Assembly: GCF_001189955.1 (NCBI RefSeq)
Contig: NZ_LFLT01000004.1
Coordinates: forward strand, 62,001-126,000
Source: Herbaspirillum chlorophenolicum
GTDB taxonomy: Bacteria; Pseudomonadota; Gammaproteobacteria; Burkholderiales; Burkholderiaceae_D
Direction of reading: 5' to 3'
DNA length: 64,000 bases
Each line of letters begins with the position of its first letter. The stretch's first letter is position 1. A model generated the notes under the pieces. It saw nothing but the letters and a program-made list of their open reading frames with translations. It was not told the origin of the DNA and ran no database searches. The position numbers and the translations under genes were made by a program. Below are positions 41,794-53,007 of the stretch, one piece after another.

Positions 41794-42303
41794 TTACTTT
41801 GCCAGTTCTTTCAGCACTTTGTCGGTGATGTCGATACGCTTGCTGGCGTAAACGGCTTCCTGGAAGACGATGTCGTACTTTTCAGCTTCCGCGATCTGGC
41901 GGATCACCTTGTTGGTACGTTCCAGAACCACGGCCAGTTCTTCATTGCGGCGCTGGTTCAGGTCTTCGCGGAACTCACGCTGCTTGCGCTGGAATTCCTT
42001 GTCCAGATCGGACAGGTCGCGCTGGCGCTTGGCGCGATCCGAATCCGACAGCACGGAGGTGTCCTTGTCCAGCTTGTCCGACTGTGCCTTCAGGCGTGCC
42101 GCCATGTCTTGCAGTTCGCGGTCGCGCTTGGCGAATTCCTGCTCCAGTTTGGTTTGGGCCGCCTTGGCCGGCGCCGCTTCGCGGAAGATGCGCTCGGTGC
42201 TGACAAATGCGATCTTCGAGCTTTCCTGCGCGTGCGCAGCGGAAAAACTCATCAGGCCAACGGCCATCACGATGGCCTGCAGGGACAAAAACGATTTAGT
42301 CAT
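41794..42303 (-). CDS. skp: Periplasmic chaperone Skp/OmpH
   Basis: Skp escorts outer-membrane proteins to the BAM complex. The 169-residue protein has a signal peptide (FLSLQAIVMAVGLMSFSAAHA) and the OmpH coiled-coil arms (KAAQTKLEQEFAKRDRELQDMAARLKAQSDKLD; EFQRKQREFREDLNQRRNEELAVVLER). The ATG at 42301-42303 is 14 codons... upstream codons of the open frame are not conserved. It lies between bamA (53 bp upstream) and lpxD, the standard order. Confidence 0.95.
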   Translation of the reverse strand: MTKSFLSLQAIVMAVGLMSFSAAHAQESSKIAFVSTERIFREAAPAKAAQTKLEQEFAKRDRELQDMAARLKAQSDKLDKDTSVLSDSDRAKRQRDLSDLDKEFQRKQREFREDLNQRRNEELAVVLERTNKVIRQIAEAEKYDIVFQEAVYASKRIDITDKVLKELAK

Positions 42304-42356
42304 GAACTTCAAGATTGTTCTCCGTATTACAAAATTCAATGATACCCGCTTCAAAT

Positions 42357-44732
42357 TTAGAAGCCGGTACCCAGTTGGAACTGGAAGGATTGAGACTTGT
42401 CGCCATCCTTCAGGTTCAACGGCTTACCGAAACTCAGTTTCAAAGGACCGATCGGCGATACCCAGCTGATGCCCACACCTGCCGAATAGCGCAGGTCGTT
42501 GAACTTGATGTTCTGGCCATCGGCGAAGACGTTGCCGCCGTCAAAGAACGTGAACCAGCGCAAAGTACGATCCTGGCCCGAACCCGGGAATGGGAATTGT
42601 AACTCCGCATTGGCATAGAAACGAGAGGCGCCGCCCATGGAGTCGCCATACTGGTCCTTCAGGCTGCCCAGCGACGATGCTTCATAGCCGCGCACGGTGC
42701 CGATACCGCCCGCATAATAGTTCTTGAACACCGGGTACGGCTTGCCGCCAAAGCCGCGGCCGTAGTCCAGTTCGCCGTTCAGCGCCAGCGTTACCGCCTT
42801 GCTGAAGAAAGGCTGGAAATACTGGTGCTGGTAGCTGGCACGATAGTATTTGAGCGTGCCCAGCGACGAGACTTCCATGTTGGCGCGCATGTACTGGCCG
42901 GTGGTCGGCACGAGCGCACTGTCGCGGCCGTCGCGTTGCCATGCAATGGTCAGCGGAATGCTGGTGGTGCGGGCGCTGCCAATGCCGCAATTATTGGAGG
43001 ACGAAGTCACATCGCAGCCTGCACCGCCGGCGCCACCGAAATCGCGCACGTACTGGCGATACAGCGAGGGGCTGGTGGAGTCCGTGCTGACGTCGGTATT
43101 TTCAACGCCCGCGCCGAAGAACACGCGATCCAGTTCCGAGAACGGCACACCGAACTTGACGCTGCCGCCCAGGGTCTTCACGCGATAGTCACCAGTCGCA
43201 TACACCGACGGGCGGATCGTGCGCAGATAGACTTCATAGGTGCGGCTGATGCCGTCATCGGTAAAGTATGGGTTAGTAGTCGACACCGAGATCGTACGAT
43301 AACGCGAGCTGGTATTGACGTCGATACCGACGGTATTGCCGCTGCCGAAAGCGTTTTCCTGCGAAATCGAGCCGGTCAGGCTAAGCTTGTCCGATTGCGA
43401 GAAGCCGGCGCCCAGCATGATGTTGCCGGTCGGCTTTTCTTCCACCTTCATGTTGACGTCGACCTGGTCGCTGGTACCCGGGACTTCCGGCGTTTCGAGG
43501 GTGACTTCCTTGAAGTAGCCCAGACGGTCCACGCGGTCGCGGGACAGCTTGATCTTTTCGCCGTCGTACCAGGAATCCTCGAACTGGCGGAATTCGCGGC
43601 GAATGACTTCGTCGCGGGTCTTGGTGTTGCCGGCGATATTGACGTGGCGCACATACACGCGCTTGCCCGGATCGACCATGATGGTGAAGGCGACTTCCTT
43701 CTTCTCGCGGTCGACATTGGGGTTGGCATTGACGTTGGCGAACGCGTAACCGAAGTTGCCCAGACGCTCGCCGATCTTCTTTGTGCTGTCGGTCAGCTTG
43801 GCGCCCGAGTAGATATCACCCGGCTTCAACTGCACCAGCGAGGCCAGTTCCTGATCCATCCCGAACATCTCGCCTTCCAGCTTGACGCCGGAGACGGTGT
43901 ACTTCTCGCCTTCCTTGATGTTGACGGTGATGTAGATGTCTTTCTTGTCCGGCGTGATCGATACCTGGGTAGATTCGATTTGCATCTCCAGGTAGCCACG
44001 GTCCAGGTAGTACGAGCGCAGGGTTTCGATGTCGCCCTGCAGCTTTTCCTTGGAATACTGGTCGGCCTTGGTGTACCAGGTGAACCAGCCCGGCGTGGTC
44101 AGCTTGATCTGGTCACGCAGCGTGCTGTCGGAAAACACCTTGTTGCCGACAAAATTGATCTGCTTGATGCGCGAGACTTCGCCTTCATCCACCGTGAAGC
44201 TGATCGCCACGCGATTGCGTTCGACCGGGGTCACCGTGGTCGACACCTTGGCGCCATACAGGCCGCGCGACAGGTATTGGCGCTTGAGCTCCTGCTCGGC
44301 GCGGTCGACCTGCGAGCGGTCGAAAATGCGGGACTCGGCGACGCCGATTTCCTTCAACGCCTTGGTCAGTTGTTCCTTGTCGAATTCCTTGATGCCGGAG
44401 AAGTCGACGCTGGCGATCGCCGGGCGCTCGACCACCTGCACCACCAGCACATCGCCTTCGGACTCGATGCGCACGTCGCGGAAGAAACCGGTGGCGTACA
44501 GCGCCTTGATTGCCGCCGTGCCTTTTTCATCGGTGAAGGTGTCGCCCACGCGTACCGGCAGGTAGCTGAAAACGGTACCCGCCTCGGTACGCTGGATACC
44601 TTCGACGCGAATGTCCTTGACCACGAACGGCGTCACGGCCATGGCTTGGCTGGAGCACAAGGCGAATGCTGCTGCGGCGATCAGGCGACGGGAAAAAGTC
44701 GGAATGGGATGGTGCGCAGGGTGTATTTTCAT
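42357..44732 (-). CDS. bamA: Outer membrane assembly factor BamA
   Basis: BamA inserts beta-barrel proteins into the outer membrane. The 791-residue protein has a signal peptide (LIAAAAFALCSSQAMA), five POTRA domains over about residues 35-430 (the first begins FVVKDIRVEGIQRTEAGTVFSYLPV) and a 16-strand barrel that ends with the Phe-terminal signature FQFQLGTGF. VRGY in TVRGYEASSLG is the conserved loop-6 motif. It lies between rseP (191 bp upstream) and skp. Confidence 0.97.
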   Translation of the reverse strand: MKIHPAHHPIPTFSRRLIAAAAFALCSSQAMAVTPFVVKDIRVEGIQRTEAGTVFSYLPVRVGDTFTDEKGTAAIKALYATGFFRDVRIESEGDVLVVQVVERPAIASVDFSGIKEFDKEQLTKALKEIGVAESRIFDRSQVDRAEQELKRQYLSRGLYGAKVSTTVTPVERNRVAISFTVDEGEVSRIKQINFVGNKVFSDSTLRDQIKLTTPGWFTWYTKADQYSKEKLQGDIETLRSYYLDRGYLEMQIESTQVSITPDKKDIYITVNIKEGEKYTVSGVKLEGEMFGMDQELASLVQLKPGDIYSGAKLTDSTKKIGERLGNFGYAFANVNANPNVDREKKEVAFTIMVDPGKRVYVRHVNIAGNTKTRDEVIRREFRQFEDSWYDGEKIKLSRDRVDRLGYFKEVTLETPEVPGTSDQVDVNMKVEEKPTGNIMLGAGFSQSDKLSLTGSISQENAFGSGNTVGIDVNTSSRYRTISVSTTNPYFTDDGISRTYEVYLRTIRPSVYATGDYRVKTLGGSVKFGVPFSELDRVFFGAGVENTDVSTDSTSPSLYRQYVRDFGGAGGAGCDVTSSSNNCGIGSARTTSIPLTIAWQRDGRDSALVPTTGQYMRANMEVSSLGTLKYYRASYQHQYFQPFFSKAVTLALNGELDYGRGFGGKPYPVFKNYYAGGIGTVRGYEASSLGSLKDQYGDSMGGASRFYANAELQFPFPGSGQDRTLRWFTFFDGGNVFADGQNIKFNDLRYSAGVGISWVSPIGPLKLSFGKPLNLKDGDKSQSFQFQLGTGF

Positions 44733-44923
44733 CTATCGTTCATCAACAGTGTTTTCGCCTCGGCACTGCCTGACAAGATGCTGGCAAGCAATTGAAAACG
44801 GATTCCAGATCCATTGCCAATTGCTTAACAACTGCCATGGGGGTTGGCCGGCAAATGTAAAAAATCCGGTCTTTCTTGCAAACCTTGGCGATTTCACTCG
44901 CCAATGCCCGCAACAGCCCGGAT

Positions 44924-46297
44924 TTATCCTTGAAACATCAAGCGGACGATGTCGTTGAATGCAGCCACGAGCATCAGTGCCATCAGTATTCCCAGGCCGG
45001 CACGCTGCGCGATTTCCCCAAACCGCTCGGAAACGCGCCGCCCTGTCAAAATCTCCAGCGCATAATACAGCAAATGACCGCCATCTAAAACCGGGATCGG
45101 CAAGAGATTCATCACGCCCAGGCTGATACTGATAAAAGCAAGGAAACTAAGGTAGCTGACCAGGCCGACGCGGGCAGTCTGGCCCGCATAATCGGCAATG
45201 GTGATCGGGCCGGTAATGTTCTTCCACGACACCTGGCCGACGATCATCTTGCCGATCATCTTGACCGTCATGATGCTGGTGTCCCAGGTGCGGCGCGCGC
45301 CCTTGGCCACCGCTTCCAGCGGGCCATCGCTGATCGTCGCCATCTCGGGCGCCAGCGGCACTTCAACCTTGATGCGGCCGATCTGCTTGCCGGAAGCGCT
45401 GTCTGCCACGCTGTCGGGAACCACCGCCACATCAAATGCAGAATTTCCTCTTACACCATGCAGCATCAGCCGCTTGCCTGCGGACTCGCGCACCTTTTCA
45501 ACGAATGCCAAGCCATCCCGAACCGGCTCGCCGTCGATCGCCAGGATCTTGTCCCCTGTCTGCAGGCCGGCCGATTTGGCCGGGCCATCGAGGATATTGC
45601 CCAACACCGCCGGCGGCCGCGCCAGCGCCAATCCCAGCTTGGACAGGAAATCGCCTTCCAGGTCGCCGCTGCCGACTTCATTCAGGCGCAGCGTAACCGT
45701 ATTGAGCAGCTTGCCCGGCCCGTTCGGATCAGGGCGTTCGACATCGACACGGGCATCGGCCTTTTCGAGCACCAATTGCATCAGCTTCCAGCGCACTTCC
45801 GACCAGACATGCACCGGTTCGCCATTGATGGCCGTGATACGGTCGCCGCCGCGCAAGCCGGACTGGTAAGCCGCCGTCGATTGCGCCGCTGCACGCAGCG
45901 TGGGCACCGGCTCGGGCACGCCATGCATATACAAGCCTGCGAACAGCAGGATCGCCAGCAGGAAGTTGGCCGCCGGGCCGGCAGCCACGATGGCGATGCG
46001 GCGCCATACGGACTGGCGGGTGAATTCGCGTTTGAGGTCTTCTTCAGGGATGCCTTCCAGATCCTGCTCGCGCGCGTCGAGCATCTTGACGTAGCCGCCC
46101 AGCGGCAGGATGGACAAAGCCCATTCGGTCTGGTCCCGGCCGAACCGGCGCGACCAGACAATGCGCCCCATTCCTACGGAAAAACGCAACACCTTGACGC
46201 CGCACCAGCGGGCCACCAGATAGTGGCCCAGCTCATGCACCACCACCAATGTGCCGAGCGCGACGAAAAATGCGATCAGGGTATGCAGCAACGTCAT
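44924..46297 (-). CDS. rseP: Intramembrane zinc protease RseP
   Basis: RseP is the site-2 protease that cleaves anti-sigma factor RseA and remnant signal peptides. The 457-residue protein has HELGH (His21, Glu22, His25) in the first helix, two PDZ domains, and the second zinc motif in [24 protein letters not shown] near the C terminus. The ATG overlaps dxr by 4 bp. It lies in the core operon ahead of bamA. Confidence 0.96.
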   Translation of the reverse strand: MTLLHTLIAFFVALGTLVVVHELGHYLVARWCGVKVLRFSVGMGRIVWSRRFGRDQTEWALSILPLGGYVKMLDAREQDLEGIPEEDLKREFTRQSVWRRIAIVAAGPAANFLLAILLFAGLYMHGVPEPVPTLRAAAQSTAAYQSGLRGGDRITAINGEPVHVWSEVRWKLMQLVLEKADARVDVERPDPNGPGKLLNTVTLRLNEVGSGDLEGDFLSKLGLALARPPAVLGNILDGPAKSAGLQTGDKILAIDGEPVRDGLAFVEKVRESAGKRLMLHGVRGNSAFDVAVVPDSVADSASGKQIGRIKVEVPLAPEMATISDGPLEAVAKGARRTWDTSIMTVKMIGKMIVGQVSWKNITGPITIADYAGQTARVGLVSYLSFLAFISISLGVMNLLPIPVLDGGHLLYYALEILTGRRVSERFGEIAQRAGLGILMALMLVAAFNDIVRLMFQG

Positions 46298-47466
46298 TGT
46301 GAAATCAAGGCCTCGGCATGGGCGCGGGCAGCGGCATCCTGCTCCAGCAGCGTACCTACATCCGCCGCCTGCCGGTTGGGAATCGCGGACATCACCCGCT
46401 GGATCAGTTGGTCGATCATCCTGAACCCTATCTTGCGATCGAGGAAAGCCTGCACGGCGACTTCGTTGGCGGCGTTCAGCACCGCAGCCAGCGTGCCACC
46501 GGCGTGCAAGGCATCATACGCCAGTTTCAGACACGGAAAGCGGCCGAAATCGGGTTGACTGAATGATAACTGGGCGATCTGCGCCAAATCCAGCGGCGTC
46601 ACGCCCGAAGAGATACGGTCAGGATAAGCCAGGGCGGATGCGATCGGGGTGCGCATGTCCGGATTGCCCAACTGCGCCAGCACCGATCCATCCGAATACG
46701 ACACCATCGAGTGGATCACGCTTTGCGGATGGATCACCACTTCGATCTTGTCAGCCGGCGCACCGAACAGCCAGTGCGCCTCGATCACTTCCAGCCCCTT
46801 GTTCATCATGGTGGCCGAATCAACCGAAATCTTGCGTCCCATCACCCACTTCGGATGCGCTACCGCCTCTTCCACGGTCACGTCGTTGAGCGTGGCGACA
46901 GCGCGGGTGAGGAACGGGCCGCCGGACGCGGTCAACAGGATCTTTTCCACCCCGTGCGCCTGCATTGAACGGGTGTAGCCCGGCGGCAAGCATTGGAAGA
47001 TGGCGTTGTGTTCGCTGTCGATGGGCAACAGGCAGGCGCCATGCGCAGCCACTGCATCCATGAGCAACTGGCCGGAAATGACCAGCGCCTCCTTGTTGGC
47101 CAACAGGATCTTCTTGCCGGCCCTGGCCGCAGCCAAGGTCGACGCCAATCCTGCCGCGCCGACGATGGCGGCCATCACCATATCGCAGCCCTGCGCCGAT
47201 GCAATATCGCACAATGCCTCGGGGCCATAGGCGACTTCGGTCGACAATCCCTTAGCGCGCAGCAATGCATTCAATTCGCCTGCCGCCTCAGCCGAACCCA
47301 CCACCGCCACCTGCGGACGAAAGTGTTCACACTGCGCCGCCAGTTCCGCCACACGCGAATGGGCGCTCAAGGCATAGACGCGGTAACGCTCAGGATGGCG
47401 TGCAATGACGTCAAGCGTGGAAACGCCGATGGAACCGGTAGAGCCGAGGATGCTGATGGACTGCAT
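46294..47466 (-). CDS. dxr: 1-deoxy-D-xylulose 5-phosphate reductoisomerase
   Basis: Dxr (IspC) makes MEP, the second step of the non-mevalonate isoprenoid pathway. The 390-residue protein has the NADPH site [24 protein letters not shown], the catalytic [15 protein letters not shown] and LTASGGPF segments, and the C-terminal LDRKIGF. It overlaps rseP by 4 bp and follows cdsA by 29 bp. Confidence 0.96.
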   Translation of the reverse strand: MQSISILGSTGSIGVSTLDVIARHPERYRVYALSAHSRVAELAAQCEHFRPQVAVVGSAEAAGELNALLRAKGLSTEVAYGPEALCDIASAQGCDMVMAAIVGAAGLASTLAAARAGKKILLANKEALVISGQLLMDAVAAHGACLLPIDSEHNAIFQCLPPGYTRSMQAHGVEKILLTASGGPFLTRAVATLNDVTVEEAVAHPKWVMGRKISVDSATMMNKGLEVIEAHWLFGAPADKIEVVIHPQSVIHSMVSYSDGSVLAQLGNPDMRTPIASALAYPDRISSGVTPLDLAQIAQLSFSQPDFGRFPCLKLAYDALHAGGTLAAVLNAANEVAVQAFLDRKIGFRMIDQLIQRVMSAIPNRQAADVGTLLEQDAAARAHAEALISQ

Positions 47467-47495
47467 GGAATTTCCGGGTTGAGAGGTCGGGACGC

Positions 47496-48323
47496 TCAGG
47501 CTGCCGCCAGCCAGAGGTCAATCAGCGCCGCCAGCGGCAGCACCGGGATAAGTGCGTCGATACGATCCAGCACGCCGCCATGGCCCGGCAGCAGGTTGCT
47601 GCTGTCCTTCATGCCGGCGCGGCGCTTGAGCTGCGATTCGAACAGGTCGCCCACCACGCTGGCCACGACCATGACGCTCAGCGCAGCCACGAAGCCCAGC
47701 CAGCCCCAGCGGTCATACAGGCGCAACTGGAAAGTCTCGCCCAGGCCGACCGACATCGCCACCGCAGCCGAGATCACCAGCACTGCCAGCCAGCCGCCGA
47801 TGGCGCCTTCCCACGACTTGCCGGGAGAAATCGATGGCGCCAGCTTGTGACGGCCAAAGCCCTTGCCGGAGAAATAAGCGCCGATATCGGCCACCCAGAC
47901 CACTGCCATCACCGACAGCAAGTACAGCGGCGAGCGCTGGAACAAGTCGACGATGGCGACAAAGCAGCCCAGGATGGAAAGCATGTAGGTGCCGTTGAGC
48001 AGCCGGTTGGCGAACACTTCGGCCTTGGGCAGGCCCAGCCCCAGTGCCGGCACAAAACGTATCGCCCACAGCACCACACACAGGACATACAGCGGGCGCA
48101 CACTGGGCAAGCCGCTGAAAAACAGGATCACACTGAAAGCCAGGGTCCACACCACCGCCCAGACGGCTGGACGCGGGCTCTTGAACAGGCGAAAACATTC
48201 CCAGGCGCCGGCGGCAAAAAACACCAGCACCACCATGGCAAATGCGGGGAAGTAATCGAAATACAGGATAGGCAACAGGATTGCCAGCAGGATCAACGCC
48301 GTGATGACACGCGTCTTGAGCAT
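47496..48323 (-). CDS. cdsA: Phosphatidate cytidylyltransferase
   Basis: CdsA makes CDP-diacylglycerol from phosphatidate and CTP in the inner membrane. The 275-residue protein has eight or so hydrophobic helices and the signature [17 protein letters not shown] and [20 protein letters not shown] at the C terminus. The ATG at 48321-48323 ([13 protein letters not shown]) fits; its first base overlaps the uppS stop. The order uppS-cdsA-dxr is typical. Confidence 0.95.
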   Translation of the reverse strand: MLKTRVITALILLAILLPILYFDYFPAFAMVVLVFFAAGAWECFRLFKSPRPAVWAVVWTLAFSVILFFSGLPSVRPLYVLCVVLWAIRFVPALGLGLPKAEVFANRLLNGTYMLSILGCFVAIVDLFQRSPLYLLSVMAVVWVADIGAYFSGKGFGRHKLAPSISPGKSWEGAIGGWLAVLVISAAVAMSVGLGETFQLRLYDRWGWLGFVAALSVMVVASVVGDLFESQLKRRAGMKDSSNLLPGHGGVLDRIDALIPVLPLAALIDLWLAAA

Positions 48324-49081
48324 CAGGAAGCCTTTTTCTTGTCCAGCACTTGTGCGCTGGTGCGCCCGAAACGGCGCTCGCGTTGTTGATACGAGGCAAT
48401 GGCCAGGTCGAGCGCCTCGGCATCGAAGTCCGGCCAAAAGGTATCCGTGAAATACAGCTCGCTGTACGCCAGTTGCCACAGCAGGAAATTGGAAATGCGC
48501 TGCTCGCCGCCGGTTCTGATGAACAGATCCGGCTCGGGCGCATAGGCCATGGCCAGGTAAGGCGCCAGCTGCCCTTCGGAAAAGTCGTGGGCGCCGGGAT
48601 TATCCTTGACCATCCTGGACACCGCCTGCATGACATCCCAGCGGCCGCCGTAGTTGGCGCACACGGTCAAGGTCAGGCGATGATTATCGGCGGTTTGCGC
48701 CTCTGCTCGCAGCGCCATTTCCTGCAGCTTGGGGTCAAAACGGCTCATGTCGCCAACGATCTTCAGGCGAATCCCATTGAGCGACATCTTGCCGACTTCC
48801 CGCTCCAGCACCGTCATGAACAGGCGCATCAGCACCGACACTTCATCGGCTGGGCGGCGCCAGTTCTCGGAACTGAACGCAAACAGGGTCAGGAATTCGA
48901 CGCCGCGCACGGCGCAGGCTTCGACGATGGCGCGCACCGCATCCACGCCTTTGGCATGGCCCGCCACGCGCGGCAGGAATCGTTTGGTTGCCCAACGCCC
49001 ATTGCCGTCCATGATGATGGCAACATGACGCGGAACCGCGGAAATATCCGGAACCGCAAGAGTTGAGCTTTGATGCTTCAT
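48323..49081 (-). CDS. uppS: Isoprenyl transferase (undecaprenyl diphosphate synthase)
   Basis: UppS extends farnesyl diphosphate to undecaprenyl diphosphate, the carrier for peptidoglycan. The 252-residue protein has Asp25 in [19 protein letters not shown]-like helices, and the C-terminal [28 protein letters not shown]. It overlaps cdsA by 1 bp. It is 202 bp downstream of frr, and this gap contains a strong hairpin. Confidence 0.96.
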   Translation of the reverse strand: MKHQSSTLAVPDISAVPRHVAIIMDGNGRWATKRFLPRVAGHAKGVDAVRAIVEACAVRGVEFLTLFAFSSENWRRPADEVSVLMRLFMTVLEREVGKMSLNGIRLKIVGDMSRFDPKLQEMALRAEAQTADNHRLTLTVCANYGGRWDVMQAVSRMVKDNPGAHDFSEGQLAPYLAMAYAPEPDLFIRTGGEQRISNFLLWQLAYSELYFTDTFWPDFDAEALDLAIASYQQRERRFGRTSAQVLDKKKAS

Positions 49082-49224
49082 GAAGAATTATTTAGTGCAT
49101 TAATGGCTTTCGGCCGCACCATGGTAGCGGGCTATGGGAACTTTGACAAACCTGGGAACCGGGAGTATTCCCCTGCCCCTCCGGCCGCTCCGCCGCACAT
49201 TTCCTTTTAGTTTTACTTCTGCAA

Positions 49225-49258
49225 CATGATGCGGCCGCCATCCAGCGGCCGCATCATG
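49225..49258 (-). repeat. Long perfect hairpin between frr and uppS
   Basis: CATGATGCGGCCGC pairs exactly with its reverse complement (14 bp, 49225-49238 with 49245-49258) around a 6-nt loop. It lies 26 bp past the frr stop. The minus strand continues TTGCAGAAG, not a uridine tract. Confidence 0.6.
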
Positions 49259-49283
49259 CAAGCCTTGCACGAGGTATAACGGA

Positions 49284-49844
49284 TTACACCGTCATCACGT
49301 CCTTTTCCTTCTCGCTCACCAGCTTGTCGATCTCGGCGACAAACTTGTCGGTCAGCTTCTGGATCTCTTCCTGGCCACGGCGCTCGTCGTCTTCCGATGC
49401 CACCTTGTCCTTGACCAGCTTTTTCAGCCCTTCGTTGCCTTCACGGCGGATATTGCGGATGGCGATCTTGGCATCCTCAGCCTCGCTCTTGACCAGCTTG
49501 ACCATTTCCTTGCGGCGTTCTTCAGTCAGCGCCGGCATCGGCACGCGAATCAGTTCGCCGTGGGTAGCCGGGTTCAGGCCCAGGTCGGCTTCGCGAATTG
49601 CCTTTTCCACCACACTCACCATTTTCTTTTCGTACGGCTGCACACCAATGGTGCGGGCGTCGATCAAGGTCAGGTTGGCCACTTGCGACAGGCCGGTCGG
49701 GCTGCCGTAGTAGTCCACCATCACCTGGTCCAGCAGGCCGGTGTGGGCACGGCCAGTGCGAACCTTGGCCAGGTTGGCCCTCAAAGTCTCGATCGACTTG
49801 CTCATCTTTTGTTCACTGTTCTTCTTGACGTCAGCGACACTCAT
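49284..49844 (-). CDS. frr: Ribosome recycling factor
   Basis: RRF splits post-termination ribosomes with EF-G. The 186-residue protein has the two-domain family pattern: [51 protein letters not shown] and [37 protein letters not shown]. It follows pyrH by 106 bp, the standard pyrH-frr order. Confidence 0.97.
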   Translation of the reverse strand: MSVADVKKNSEQKMSKSIETLRANLAKVRTGRAHTGLLDQVMVDYYGSPTGLSQVANLTLIDARTIGVQPYEKKMVSVVEKAIREADLGLNPATHGELIRVPMPALTEERRKEMVKLVKSEAEDAKIAIRNIRREGNEGLKKLVKDKVASEDDERRGQEEIQKLTDKFVAEIDKLVSEKEKDVMTV

Positions 49845-49950
49845 GCTGCTCTCCTTTGATGCAATAACTTATCTTGAATGCAAATGCCCAATGCGGGGGC
49901 ATTGTAAACGGGAATACCGAGGGTGTGGCCGGTTTGCTTGCCACAAGGCC

Positions 49951-50667
49951 TCAGACGTGTACCAGCGTACCTTCGTCCTCGCCCATCACGACGCGCTTGA
50001 GGGCGCCCGGCTTGATGATCGAAAACACCTTGATCGGCAACTTCTGGTCGCGGCACAGTGCGAATGCCGTGGCATCCATCACCTGCAGGTGCTTGGCAAT
50101 CGCCTCGTCGAACGAGATCGATGCGTAGCGGGTGGCCGATGGGTCCTTCTTCGGATCGGCGGTATAGACGCCATCCACCTTGGTGGCCTTGAGCACGATC
50201 TGCGCGCCGATTTCCGAACCGCGCAGCGCTGCTGCGGTATCCGTGGTGAAGAAAGGATTGCCGGTGCCGGCGGCGAACACCACAACCTTGCCTTCCTCCA
50301 GGTATTGCAGCGCCTTCGGGCGCACATAAGGCTCGACCACCTGTTCGATGCCGATGGCCGACATCACGCGGGCGGTCAGGCCGGCCTGGCGCATGGCGTC
50401 GGCCAGGGCCAGCGAATTCATGACGGTGGCCAGCATGCCCATGTAGTCGGCGGTCGCGCGGTCCATCCCTTGCGCCCCCGGCGCCACACCGCGGAAGATG
50501 TTGCCGCCACCGATGACGATGGCCAGTTCGATACCCAGTTTGCTGATTTCTGCCACATCCGCGACCATGCGTTCGATGGTCGCGCGATTGATACCGTAGG
50601 CGTCGTCGCCCATCAGTGCTTCGCCGGAAAGTTTGAGGAGTACGCGCTTGTAAGCAGGTGTTGTCAT
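49951..50667 (-). CDS. pyrH: UMP kinase
   Basis: PyrH phosphorylates UMP to UDP. The 238-residue amino-acid-kinase-fold protein has [29 protein letters not shown], and [30 protein letters not shown]. It is 279 bp downstream of tsf across an intrinsic terminator, so it needs its own promoter or readthrough from rpsB-tsf. GTG and GUG starts are not needed; the ATG at 50665-50667 begins MTTPAYKRV. Confidence 0.96.
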   Translation of the reverse strand: MTTPAYKRVLLKLSGEALMGDDAYGINRATIERMVADVAEISKLGIELAIVIGGGNIFRGVAPGAQGMDRATADYMGMLATVMNSLALADAMRQAGLTARVMSAIGIEQVVEPYVRPKALQYLEEGKVVVFAAGTGNPFFTTDTAAALRGSEIGAQIVLKATKVDGVYTADPKKDPSATRYASISFDEAIAKHLQVMDATAFALCRDQKLPIKVFSIIKPGALKRVVMGEDEGTLVHV

Positions 50668-50907
50668 TGCAGGGCTCCGTGTTCTATCCGATTTGAATTA
50701 TTGCTTGTTGATTGGCCCGCCCTTTTTTCGCCTGGACGGGATGGCGCGTTCCCGTCGCGGAAAAATGCGGACACTTGCATGCCTGTACTGCTGCGCCAGT
50801 CTTTCCTACAACCGATCAACACCCATTGCCACTGCCTGCTTTGCCATGTGGATCTGCCAAAGCCATGACAATAGATGCCGCCCACTCCAAAAGTTCCGGT
50901 TGAGCTT

Positions 50908-50930
50908 AAAAAAACGGGCCTCTCGGCCCG
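50908..50930 (-). terminator. Intrinsic terminator after tsf
   Basis: GGCCCG/CGGGCC stem (6 bp, 4-nt loop) followed on the minus strand by seven Ts. It lies 17 bp past the tsf stop and would end most rpsB-tsf transcripts before pyrH. Confidence 0.8.
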
Positions 50931-50946
50931 CTTTCTTTTACAACGC

Positions 50947-51834
50947 TTACTGAGCTTGTTTCGCCGCAGCCACTTGCGCTGCCACTTCGGCAGCGAAGTC
51001 GTCCTGCTTCTTCTCAATGCCTTCACCCACCACGTACATCACAAAGGACTTCACGGTAGAGCTGGCGGCCTTGAGCATCTGCTCGACGCTTTGCTTGTCG
51101 TTCTTCACGAAAGCCTGGTTGAACAGCGACACTTCCTTCAGGTACTTTTGCACCGAACCTTCGACCATCTTGGCAGCGATGTCGGCCGGCTTGCCGGATT
51201 CGGCAGCCTTCAGGGAGGCAACCGAACGTTCCTTCTCGATCAGGTCGGCCGGCACTTGCTCGGCAGACAGGGCGACCGGCTTCATGGCGGCGATGTGCAT
51301 TGCCACATCCTTGCCGACTTGCACGTCGGCGCCATCGAACTCGACGACCACGCCGATACGGGTGCCGTGCAGGTAGGACACCAGCTTGGCAGCCGATTCA
51401 AAACGCTGGAAGCGGCGGAACGACATGTTTTCGCCGATGCGGCCGATCAGTTCGGTACGCAGCTCTTCCAGGGTCTTGCCGTCAGGCAGCTTGCAGGCGC
51501 CCAGGGCAGCTACGTCGGCCGGGTTCTGTTCGGCGACCAGCTTGGCTGCTGCTTCAGCCAGGCCGATGAATTCTTCGTTCTTGGTCACGAAGTCGGTTTC
51601 GCAGTTGACTTCGATCAGGGCACCAACGTTGCCGTTGATGTAGGTCGCGACCACGCCTTCGGCGGTGATGCGCGAGGAAGCCTTGGAGGCCTTGCTGCCC
51701 AACTTGACGCGCAGGAGCTCTTCAGCCTTGACCAGATCGCCGTCGGCTTCGGTCAGTGCCTTCTTGCACTCCATCATCGGTGCATCGGTCTTTGCGCGCA
51801 GTTCGCCTACCATTGCTGCGGTAATTGCCGCCAT
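50947..51834 (-). CDS. tsf: Elongation factor Ts
   Basis: EF-Ts recharges EF-Tu with GTP. The 295-residue protein has the N-terminal UBA-like [42 protein letters not shown] and the core [21 protein letters not shown]. The ATG at 51832-51834 is preceded by GGAGAAAT. It follows rpsB by 140 bp, which includes a terminator with likely readthrough. Confidence 0.97.
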   Translation of the reverse strand: MAAITAAMVGELRAKTDAPMMECKKALTEADGDLVKAEELLRVKLGSKASKASSRITAEGVVATYINGNVGALIEVNCETDFVTKNEEFIGLAEAAAKLVAEQNPADVAALGACKLPDGKTLEELRTELIGRIGENMSFRRFQRFESAAKLVSYLHGTRIGVVVEFDGADVQVGKDVAMHIAAMKPVALSAEQVPADLIEKERSVASLKAAESGKPADIAAKMVEGSVQKYLKEVSLFNQAFVKNDKQSVEQMLKAASSTVKSFVMYVVGEGIEKKQDDFAAEVAAQVAAAKQAQ

Positions 51835-51910
51835 ACTATTTCTCCTGACTTGATGGCTCGCTGCCTGAGGCAACGCGCCTTAATCCAAAATTGGCTCGAA
51901 AATTGACTCA

Positions 51911-51951
51911 AAAAAAAGGGGCCACCGCGCGTATCGCTGTCACCCCTTTTT
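51911..51951 (-). terminator. Terminator/attenuator between rpsB and tsf
   Basis: AAAAAGGGG (51913-51921) pairs with CCCCTTTTT (51943-51951), with an inner GCG/CGC hairpin, and the minus strand then shows seven Ts. E. coli has a comparable site; partial readthrough could set the S2 to EF-Ts ratio. Confidence 0.75.
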
Positions 51952-51974
51952 GTACTGCACCAGCGAAAGCGGAA

Positions 51975-52718
51975 TTACGCCTGTTCGCTGACCTCGACGA
52001 ACTCGTCGCCCTTGACGGCTTCGACTACTTCGTTGACGGCATTGGCACGGCCTTCCAGCACGGCGTCAGCCACACCTCGAGCGTACAGAGCGATCGCCTT
52101 GGCGGAATCGTCGTTACCCGGGATGACGTAGGTCACGCCTTCAGGCGAGTGGTTGGTATCAACCACACCGATGACCGGGATGCCCAGCTTGGCGGCTTCG
52201 GTGATGGCGCCCTTGTGGTAGCCGACGTCGATCACGAAGATGGCGTCAGGAATGCCGCCCATATCCTTGATGCCGCCGATGGCCTTTTCCAGCTTTTCTT
52301 TCTCGCGGCTGAACAGCAGCGCTTCCTTCTTCGACAGCTTTTCGACCGAACCGTCTTCGATGGCAGCTTCCATGTCCTTCAGGCGCTTGATCGAGGTCTT
52401 GATGGTCTTGAAGTTGGTCAGCATGCCGCCCAACCAGCGCTGGTCGACGTAAGGCACGCCAGCGCGTTGCGCTTCAGCAGCCAGGATTTCACGCGCTTGG
52501 CGCTTGGTACCGACAAACAGGATAGTGCCGCGGTTGGCCGACAGCTGACGCACGTACTTTTGCGCCTCCTGGTACATGCCCAGGGTCTTTTCCAGGTTGA
52601 CGATGTGGATCTTGTTGCGATGACCGAAAATGAACGGGGCCATCTTGGGGTTCCAGAAGCGGGTTTGGTGACCGAAGTGGACACCGGCTTCCAGCATTTC
52701 GCGCATGGTAACGGACAT
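51975..52718 (-). CDS. rpsB: 30S ribosomal protein S2
   Basis: S2 is a late-assembling small-subunit protein needed for S1 binding. The 247-residue protein has [67 protein letters not shown], and [36 protein letters not shown]. The ATG at 52716-52718 is preceded by GGAG. It has a strong promoter (52882-52910) and a leader of about 160 nt that could bind S2 itself. Confidence 0.97.
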   Translation of the reverse strand: MSVTMREMLEAGVHFGHQTRFWNPKMAPFIFGHRNKIHIVNLEKTLGMYQEAQKYVRQLSANRGTILFVGTKRQAREILAAEAQRAGVPYVDQRWLGGMLTNFKTIKTSIKRLKDMEAAIEDGSVEKLSKKEALLFSREKEKLEKAIGGIKDMGGIPDAIFVIDVGYHKGAITEAAKLGIPVIGVVDTNHSPEGVTYVIPGNDDSAKAIALYARGVADAVLEGRANAVNEVVEAVKGDEFVEVSEQA

Positions 52719-52881
52719 GAATTTCTCCAGGGTTAGGTCTGGAATCCGCTCGGTCATCCGGCTCATGCAGCCAGACACCCTTTGGCGAACGGATTCGCGT
52801 TTCAAAAATACATTTCAATAAGACAACATGCGGCTTGCACCAGCCATATTGCCCTCCAACCTGATTTCAGGTTAGCCCGAG

Positions 52882-52910
52882 ATTATACTTAACTACGCCA
52901 TTTTATTCAA
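52882..52910 (-). promoter_or_regulatory. rpsB promoter and leader start
   Basis: On the minus strand TTGAAT (52905-52910) and TATAAT (52882-52887) are separated by exactly 17 bp. The leader runs from about 52875 to 52719 and contains a GTCTGG/CCAGAC hairpin (52737-52742 with 52771-52776), a candidate S2 autoregulatory site. Confidence 0.75.
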
Positions 52911-52964
52911 GCATCACTTCAACTTGGAATGCTGCCGCCTCCGGCGCGCCGGCAGCCTCTCGAC

Positions 52965-52970
52965 TATAAT
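52965..52970 (+). promoter_or_regulatory. -10 box upstream of map
   Basis: TATAAT lies 38 bp before the map ATG. There is no convincing -35 box 17 bp upstream; that position is occupied by part of a GC-rich palindrome (CCGGCGCGCCGG). Confidence 0.45.
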
Positions 52971-53007
52971 CCCTACTTGACGATTTTCCTGCGAATTACG
53001 ATACAAC

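Noticed and set aside
42825..44795. 656-codon open frame on the plus strand
   Set aside because: It is antisense to bamA.
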